The notes under the pieces: model-generated
What the model was told of the DNA's origin: nothing
Databases searched by the model: none
What the model saw: the letters and a program-made list of their open reading frames with translations, nothing else
Shown here: positions 56,890 to 64,000 of the stretch, one piece after another
Layout of the letters: each line of letters begins with the position of its first letter
Position numbering within the stretch: position 1 is the first letter of the stretch
Program-made: the position numbers and the translations under genes
NCBI RefSeq assembly: GCF_016086655.4
Contig: NC_052140.2
Location: 15,066,001 to 15,130,000, forward strand
Reading direction: 5' to 3'
Origin: Lepeophtheirus salmonis
Lineage: Eukaryota > Arthropoda > Copepoda > Siphonostomatoida > Caligidae
Length of the DNA stretch: 64,000 bases

Positions 56890-57985
56890 ATATATAACAA
56901 TGACACCAATGAACAGTTTTTCATTTTCTAAATACAAAATTGCACTTTTTCCTAACAAATATTGTATTTTACTACGAGGTATATTTCTTTGTTTATTGAA
57001 AGGATGGAAAATAGAGAGGTGCAATACACTTTTATTACAATTTAAGAAAAGTTTTGTGCAGTATTCTATTTTTTTTAATTGAAGTCAAATACAAAACATT
57101 AAATAAAAGTTAATTTCATTTCATTCATCAAGTCATCAAATGTGTTGAAATATTTGTGTAAATACCCGCTTAAAAAGATACTCGAAACACATCCTTAGTC
57201 CTTAGCTCTAGTACCCAAATAAATGTTAAATCCATCAAAATACTTTAATTTGTTAAACACCATGTCCACCCTAATATATGTGTTTGTAATAAACTGTTTT
57301 TGTGGCTTACTTCTTCTTCGACTCCTCCCCTATAAGTAGGGTCCTATAGCCTCTCAGGTAACTACTATCGTGATTTTCAACTTTTTATTTAAATGCTTCA
57401 TATCCATTATTTATATAATATATAATAAAAGGTTGTTAAAAAGAGCGTTGCTATAGAATTTAGCTTATTCAATTACCTATAACAAGAAGAAATAGGAGCA
57501 AATACTGGTCATTAAATTATTGGCCTTAAATACATAGATATATATAAATGAACGAATTGTAAAGCCGCCTGCCTGATCTTCTTCTTATGTATATATTTAT
57601 TACTACTCTCCGTATCAATACACAGCTGTTCTCTCTCTCTCTCCCTTTCTTTCTCTTTTACACAGGGAATAAGTGTTTTGAATGGACTGCAAATAAATTC
57701 TTCGTCATTTGAGGAAAAAAAAAATCTTATTTATATAATACTATTTAATGGTTCAAATATGTAAAATATACTTTAAAACATTCTTTAGAAGTGTTTCCAC
57801 ACAAATAAATCCATTATACTTTTAATATCAACAAATAAACCCTTTTTCATAAAAGATTTATTGACAACATATGTTAATTTTGAGGTAAAATACAGATAAA
57901 AAAATTTAAGTCAATAAAGATTGGAATTATGAATAACATATTGTTATATATATAACAAAAAATCCCAAATTTAATGTGTAGTCGG
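56890..57985. other. A/T-rich stretch without recognised gene
   Basis: A CT microsatellite lies at 57629-57656. Nothing readable. Confidence 0.55.
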
Positions 57986-57990
57986 GAGTA

Positions 57991-58041
57991 GCCGTGACCG
58001 TATAGGGGTTAGTATCCTGCGTTCAAATCCTGGTCACGGCA
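57991..58041 (+). pseudogene. tRNA-His-like pseudogene lacking the anticodon arm
   Basis: GCCGTGACC at 57991 and GGTCACGGC ending 58040 (followed by A) pair as a perfect acceptor stem. GCCGUGA/UCACGGC is the acceptor sequence of animal tRNA-His. The D-arm part, GTATAGGGGTTAGTA, and a T-loop-like TTCAAATC follow. The total is 51 nt against about 72 for a complete tRNA-His; the missing 20 or so nucleotides are the anticodon arm and variable loop. It cannot function as a tRNA. It could be a deleted pseudogene or the head of a tRNA-derived repeat. Confidence 0.8.
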
Positions 58042-58044
58042 GAA

Positions 58045-58730
58045 TATTTTTAAAGGTTGTTACTTCTTTTTTGTCAAATATTTGCTATTATATAGCTATA
58101 CTCACGCTCAATGTATGGCTTAGTGGTCCAATTATTCGTGGATGGATGTACTCAGTAGCTCTTTTTAATAAACAATTACACTTTGTAATCATTGAAACTG
58201 TTTGTTTAACCCATTTTCAATTAATAATCCTTATAAACGTCCACAAGACAAAGAAACAATATAATCCGATACGATACCCTCCTTAGCTTGTACACATACA
58301 TAATTAATCATTGGTATGAAAAACCATTTTTACATAAATATGCGATAAAAAATGCTGATTTTCAAATTAGGAACGAAACAAGCTTACCTATCTGCAACTG
58401 TTGACAATGAAATGATGAATTATGATAATCCAACCAGAAGTTATTAATGAATTGGAAGAAGTAATTACTAATATGTATATGTTTGATTAGTCAGAGTATG
58501 AGAATCATCTAAAATTGTTGCATACCATCTAAAAATAATGTCGTATTTATATAGATACATCAGGTGATCCCTGTTTTGTTTTAAAAAAATGAAGAGAAAG
58601 AAATGAACGATAGATAAATTAAATAACGAGTGGTCCATTAAAATATGAATATTTTAAACATTAAACTTCAACTAGATATAATTTATTAATTAACAATAGA
58701 ATTTGAACAAAATAAATACTAAAAATGGAG
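58045..58730. other. stretch without recognised gene
   Basis: The 71-codon frame at 58071-58286 has no recognisable motif. Confidence 0.5.
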
Positions 58731-58737
58731 GTGTGTC

Positions 58738-59325
58738 TGATCTCTCTTAATCATTAATTCAGCAGATCTTTGTGGCAATGACGGTTTCCTGAAAGACCTG
58801 GTACCCCTTCCAGATGTAGTCCTCTATCATGGCGATCCATTACTGACTGACAGTGGCTTTGAGAGCTTATGTATTTTGATGACGGATACTGCAGGCCAGT
58901 AGGGTTGGCATCAGTGCTGAAGGGGGACCAAAATCGCCAAAAAGAGTTTAGAAGAAGTCGAAAGACTCATTATAAAGAATCTTGTAACGGAGGAGATGGG
59001 TTTCTTTCATTGCTTGTGTCAAAAGTGGCCTCTCTCCCCTCACAAGCCTCTTTTCACTCACTTTTTTTATAGCTCTCTGGACAATCTGTTGTGTAATCCA
59101 GAAATCTCTTGCAATAGCCCTCATGGAATGTGCCTGGCCTGTTTTCTTTAACTTCTCCGGATCCAGTTTGACATATTTGACAGAGTCTTTCTTCCTCTTC
59201 AGCGTTTTGGATTGGTTGACGGTGTAGACGGTGCTCTTGGAGACGCCAACTGCTTGGAGTGTGCGAATAGAAATTCGTCGATCATGTTCAAGTGTTATTT
59301 TCTCGACTTTTTACGTAAGCTAAAG
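58738..59325 (-). pseudogene. Tc1-like transposase, internally deleted, DNA-binding part well preserved
   Basis: Read leftwards on the minus strand: TLEHDRRISIRTLQAVGVSK then STVYTVNQSKTLKRKKDSVK, a helix-turn-helix and basic linker. LDPEKLKKTGQAHSMRAIAR then DFWITQQIVQRAIKKVSEKR is a second helix-turn-helix. LVRGERPLLTQAMKETHLLR then YKILYNESFDFF is the start of the linker to the core. This run is open for well over 100 codons. The core is then deleted, and only the C-terminal region remains in another frame: ALKATVSQ, stop, WIAMIEDYIWKGYQVFQETV. The 67-codon plus frame at 58869-59072 is a shadow. Confidence 0.8.
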
Positions 59326-59329
59326 AACT

Positions 59330-60035
59330 CAGGTTTGTTCTGTTTTGTAATTAATGGTTGATGCTTTAATATATCGAAATATGAATTAATTTAAATCGTC
59401 AAAACCTTCATTAATTATTGAATTAGTAAGTGTTCAGATTCCAATGGTCCACCAGGTATACATTTATATGTTTTGTACAAGTTGAAACTTGTATAATCAA
59501 ACCATACAAGTCGCAACAAAAAAATGTGATGAAGGATTTATCGTACATGGGATGAGAATAAGGCAGTAATTGAGTATTCAATGGATGGGTGTAATTATTT
59601 CCTAATTTAATACTAATGAATAAAATATAAGAATTCTGTAGCACATATTAAAGTTATATTATACATAATCATCTGAAGACACAGAAATTGCAGCTTGTAC
59701 AATTTACGGCTATAAGTTGCAAGTTGTGCACATATTTCAACTTGTACACAACATACATGCATGCATAAACTTATTTCTGACCTCATTTAGCTGTCTACGA
59801 AAATAATTTGTACTTCACAAAATGTCCCATTTTATTTATCTTAGATGATATCACAATTTCCCTTGTGACATGTGTAATTTTATTTTCTCTTGATAAAATG
59901 TGAATTAATAGAGGTGGTGTGGTTTGTTATACAGAATGATGCTTATTGGTTGGATTCTTCAGCTCACCCGTTTTTTGGAGTTGATAACCTAAAGAGTATT
60001 ATCATTGATATATTAGAAACCAAATGGAACATTTG
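59330..60035. other. stretch without recognised gene
   Basis: The 73-codon minus frame at 59423-59644 lacks a recognisable motif. ttgtacaagttgaaacttgt at 59473-59492 forms a small imperfect hairpin, and related tgcaagttg/acttgtac motifs recur to 59755. Confidence 0.45.
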
Positions 60036-60044
60036 CTTTTGATC

Positions 60045-60195
60045 ACAAAAGACGAAAAGTAACGGAGAGGATTTGTGCCTGATTAATAATAATGTGACTC
60101 AAAGTAAATTTGAAGATTGAAGACAGACTAATTCTTGCCTATATCTTGCCTCCTGGTGTAGCTAAGCTACACTTCTCCAAAATATTGTACAAATT
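60045..60195 (+). repeat. dispersed repeat R4, diverged copy
   Basis: aaaagacgaaaagtaacgga, gaagattgaagacagactaa and ttcttgcctatatcttgcc follow R4's middle and 3' half. Confidence 0.5.
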
Positions 60196-60199
60196 GTCA

Positions 60200-61185
60200 G
60201 TGTTACCATATTGATCTTTGGGTTTTTTTTTGCTCTAAATACTACCAATTAGTGTAATTGGTTATAATGTATTTCACGATACAGTCAAAAAATAATTGTC
60301 GTGGACCGTTAAATTTGGACAAATTAGATAATTTAGTTGTCCTTTCACCACATGGTGTTTGCTAAAAGAGCAAATAAATCAAGAAAGTTCAATTTTATCC
60401 TGTTCTGGAGTTCAAAAATGAACGGAAAGAATGATAAAATGGTGCTTTTGTTTCCAGCTCAATCTGTAAGACAGCCATTAGTGCCATTTGAAATGACGTC
60501 ACATAATATATAGAGATGCATATCGTCTCGATCGCAATCAAATCTTTAAATAATACGTACTAATGAGACTTTAAGGAAAGAGGATTAAAATTAATCAAAA
60601 AATATGTTCCGTAAATACGTTCACTCATTTGCAGACCTTTGATAAAAATGAGAAGGGATGGGACTTTTGTAGTGTAAGGAAAAGAAGAAGAAAAAAAAAC
60701 TGTAACTGTAAACCCAAAAAATCCTAGACCAAAAAAACGGAGTCAAAACTTGAACATAACGGAATTAGGAACATTTATACTTATTAAAACTGATGATTCT
60801 TTCCGACATTGGCTTGTACGTCGCGTAATTCCTTATTGTGATTTTTACTACATACAAATACTACATAATAAAAAAAGTTAATTTATGCATGACTCTGGCT
60901 TAGGATCACTTATTAAGAGCGTGGGTTGATAATCATCTGAATTGTAATATTAATTAATTATTCATGCCGTGCACTAAATAGTCAATCAATTATACCTAGG
61001 TATAAGAATATATGTACCATATACATTAGGGTGAGTTGTTTTGTGAGGTGTTGAAACACTTTTTCGAATATTTAAATCGGGCTATTGGGAAAAACTGTGT
61101 ATTGATGTAAAAATATTTTCTGTCATATATGTGTAGAGGTTTCTTAATATATCTTATACACTTACTTCCAATACAAAGTTGAATG
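60200..61185. other. stretch without recognised gene
   Basis: TGACGTCA at 60494-60501. Nothing readable. Confidence 0.5.
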
Positions 61186-61189
61186 CAGT

Positions 61190-61282
61190 TTATGTGTCGC
61201 CCCTATACGTTAGAAACCAGGACTACGGCAAAAGTTAACGATCGATTTTGATCAAACTTGGCACGAATATTATATAAGAGAA
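61190..61282 (+). repeat. dispersed repeat R5, fragment
   Basis: aaccaggactacggcaaaag, ttgatcaaacttggcacgaa and atattatataagagaaca match R5's middle. It stops where the mariner element begins. Confidence 0.5.
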
Positions 61283-61284
61283 CA

Positions 61285-62092
61285 TTACGAGTACATTGGG
61301 AATACTCAATTTTTTTTATGTTAGTGCACTCGGCACGAACATATTTTCACAGTTTCAGCTATATAATATGTTTATTTCGTTTGTGAGAGGGATAACAGTT
61401 GGAAGTTTTTTCCGTGTTGGCCGATTTTTTGTTATTGAAAAACATGGATCAAAGAATTTGCATCAAATTTTGTGTAAAAAATGAAATTAATTGCTCCCAA
61501 AACACTTGAAATGTTGACAGTGACATTTGGTCTTGAAATGATATGCCTCGCTCTGAAGGACCAAGCACTTCATCAACAGATAAAAACATTGAAGCAGTGA
61601 AGAAAATTGTTTTTGAAAACCATCAAATCACTATCAAAGAAGCTGTTGTGGATATTGACATATTGGATAGCTCGTGCAATCAATTTTATTCAAACGTTTT
61701 GTTCATGAAACGAGTGTCAGGGAAGTTTGTTTCGAAACTTCTTAAATTTGAGAAAGATAATCAGCGCATTTTTTGGACAAAAAAAAACAACAAAACAAAC
61801 AAACACCGGATTTGGCCCCACGTGACTTTTTCTTGTTCCCAAAACTGAAGACATTTATGAAAGGACAGAGATGTTCAACTATTGAGGAGATAAAGACTAC
61901 ATCGTTGGAAGAGCTCAAGGCATACCGAAATGTGATTATAAGAAGTTCCTTGAGAATTGGAAAAAGCTTTGGCACATGTGTATTGGAGCTGAGGGGGATT
62001 ACATTGAAGGGGACAATATTTATATATTGATGAATATATAAATATTTTTTACTTAAAAAATACAAAGTCAACTTATTTTTTGAGCACACCTC
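61285..62092 (+). mobile_element. mariner element, internally deleted
   Basis: The right end, read on the minus strand, is CACGAGGTGTGCTCAAAAAA, closely resembling mariner ends of the form TACGAGGTGTGTxCAAAAAG. A weaker left candidate (tacgagtacattgg at 61283) would put the start codon 160 bp inside, a normal mariner leader length. The total of about 808 bp, against about 1.3 kb, implies an internal deletion. The left boundary is uncertain. Confidence 0.65.
61444..62032 (+). pseudogene. mariner transposase, internally deleted
   Basis: Starts MDQRICIKFCVKNEI at an ATG at 61444, the usual start of this mariner group. After a shift, PRSEGPSTSSTDKNIEAVKK then IVFENHQITIKEAVVDIDI is the linker and second helix-turn-helix, followed by VLFMKRVSGKFVSKLL. 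The core between there and the third catalytic Asp, roughly 100 residues or more, is missing. The frame resumes TPDLAPRDFFLFPKLKTFMK with GQRCSTIEEIK (SPDLAPxDFFLFPKLK), and finally, in another frame, EGDYIEGDNIYI, the canonical C-terminus. The 115-codon minus-strand frame is a shadow. Two of the catalytic Asp residues are lost with the deletion. Confidence 0.85.
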
Positions 62093-62094
62093 GT

Positions 62095-64000
62095 GTATTA
62101 AAAATATGCTTAAAGTCCGTTCTCTCAGATATTAATTTTTTTACTATTTAAATTGCTAATTTTATATAAAGTGGACTTTCCACCCTCCCTTTTTTGGTGA
62201 CAAATTCATAAGAATTCAAGAGAATGAAGAATTCTAATGATAATTTTTTGTATAGGTTCATTTTTTATTGTAAGTTTTTTTTTAAATTGTAATTCAATCA
62301 ATACGGTTACATATCAGATGAGTGCCCCAAATAAACACTTTACCGGAAAGATAAACTAAAAATCATCGATGATCCGTCAACAACAGTATCTAATCAAACA
62401 CTGGTTACATCAAATGAGATAGTTCCAATTTAACTTATTCACATAAGTATGCAAAAAGTTGTGAAGAAATCCAGATATATGTAGTCAACTTATTTTCTGA
62501 AAAATGGCAGTTTCCCATAAACGCATTTGACTGAATTTGAATATAACTCTAATATCCCTGTATTAATGCTATTTTAAATGTAAAAAAATATTAATTTAAA
62601 AAAGTAATTCATTTCCCCCTCCCCTCACCTAATATCATATTACAGGCACCTCATAGTAAATAATACTATGAATCTTGTTCCCTTCTTCTTATCGTTCTCT
62701 CCAAAAATATAATATATATGTATCAATAGATTTGAGTAGTTCGTAATGACAAAACGAGTGCAAGGAAAACGCGAGAGCGAGAGATATGTTATACATAAAA
62801 TAATTTATAAGGAGATAAAATGCTAAAACTGCTATAAAGAGGAAAAACTTCTATACATATATATATTTTTTTAATAATGTTCCTTTAATTGGTTAGATGG
62901 AGTTGCTCTGATTAATTATAAGTAAACATTATAGGATTACATTCACTCCATCTGACCTAGGAATCTTCTATATACAAAGTAGCATTAGTACAGGAAAAGT
63001 AATATAAAATTTATATTTAAATGTATATAAATTTATTCTGTTATGTATTATAAAACTATTTGCACCAAAAATAAGTGATAATGCTTACTTCAGAGGGATA
63101 AGTTAACACCATGACGACCTATTAAATATTGAGAAAAAGGAGCACGTGCACCAATTTTTAAAGGTAGATTTTATTACAAACGACTCTACTCAATGTATTA
63201 ATAAGGTATTGAATAGGGGAACCTCTAAAATACATTCGTCCAATCCTTTTAAAATTTGTCAAGAAATAGTCTTACATGATACTACATAATTCCCAATGTC
63301 CCATTGCCATCCATTTCTCATATTCAGTTTTTCGACCCACACTAATATATATAGTATTTAGAAAGAGATGAAAGGTTTTGTAGCCCAATTAAAAATTCCA
63401 TAATTTTGAATTAAGTTGACTACCTCATTATATTTATAATTAATTACTTTTTGAATTATATGCATCGAAGATAGGTATTCTCTGTCAAGGAAACAAAGTC
63501 TCATCCATTCACGTTAATATACGAATATTATGTTGATGTTGAAGAAGAAAAACGAAGAACCACAACCAAACATAATAATGAAAATACAGATTAAGTCAAT
63601 TAATCATATACTATTCGGGATGCAACAGTTGGTACTTACCTATGAATGAAAGGCTATTGTATCTACACATATTTATAAATCATATCATGAGCCACACATT
63701 TAGTGAGTATAATGAAATGATATCTACACACCTTTTTACTCTAGAGATTTGATGCCTCATTATTAGGCTCTAAATTGCATAGCTTTTGACAAACAAACAT
63801 CTTATATTACCACCGTATCTTCTCTTACAAAAAACAATTTATAATAACTCTCCTTATTGAAAAATGATTAACATTGAAATCCTTTTGACTGCTCTAGAAA
63901 ATCTAACTACATTACATTGACATTTTAAAATTTGCGTGTATTTTGTGTACAAAGGCCGCAGGTGAAAAAATATGCTCCTAAGATTTTAATCATGGATTAA
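62095..64000. other. A/T-rich stretch without recognised gene
   Basis: A short GA-rich tract (gagagcgagaga) near 62773-62784. No readable protein, RNA, repeat end or tandem array. Confidence 0.6.

Noticed and set aside
61742..62089. 115-codon minus-strand frame
   Set aside because: Antisense shadow of the mariner C-terminal region (TPDLAPRDFFLFPKLK on the plus strand).
1..64000. LTR or LINE retrotransposons, reverse transcriptase, rRNA or intact tRNA genes, bacterial-type operons
   Set aside because: I looked for conserved reverse transcriptase and integrase motifs, long terminal direct repeats, and complete cloverleafs, and found none I could support. Very degraded copies could have been missed by eye.

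Overview
The window looks like non-coding DNA from an animal nuclear genome. It is very AT-rich, full of short A/T runs and microsatellites, has no open reading frame longer than about 137 codons, and has no operon-like gene packing. Every stretch I can read as protein belongs to a decayed DNA transposon. Most are Tc1/mariner-type (DD34D/E) transposases, many of a flavour I associate from memory with parasitic copepods (sea lice such as Lepeophtheirus or Caligus). That organism call is inference and was not checked. I found no intact cellular gene. The only weak host-gene candidate is one possible exon near 37.4 kb.

Layout. 0-12.8 kb holds two mariner 5' fragments, a hAT-like non-autonomous element (3.36-3.92 kb), a long fold-back inverted repeat (4.98-5.47 kb), a nearly full-length Tc1-like element with a short duplication inside its transposase (8.28-9.62 kb), and several transposase fragments. 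12.9-26 kb is rich in miniature elements: two hAT-like families with readable 8-bp target duplications (14.0-15.06 kb and 21.5-21.98 kb), and five copies of an A/T-rich family whose ends read CAGGGGCGTC and whose interior is a degenerate tandem array. 26.4-27.2 kb is an internally deleted mariner with both terminal repeats, and 36.45-37.42 kb is a near-complete but broken mariner. A 29-bp minisatellite lies at 38.08-38.33 kb.

39-42.8 kb and 51-54.9 kb are almost empty of recognisable features. 44-51 kb contains transposase remnants and a dense, two-orientation cluster of one dispersed repeat (called R4 here). 54.9-62.1 kb has a full-length hAT-like miniature element, Tc1 remnants, a tRNA-His-like pseudogene lacking its anticodon arm, and an internally deleted mariner. 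The last 1.9 kb shows nothing I recognise.

The elements do not work together as a pathway. They record repeated insertion, internal deletion and nesting. All transposases are broken by stops or frameshifts, so the miniature families would depend on enzymes encoded elsewhere. The observations most worth following up are R4, the miniature elements with target duplications, the minisatellite, the fold-back, and an excess of the palindrome TGACGTCA. I did not find a convincing undescribed biological system.
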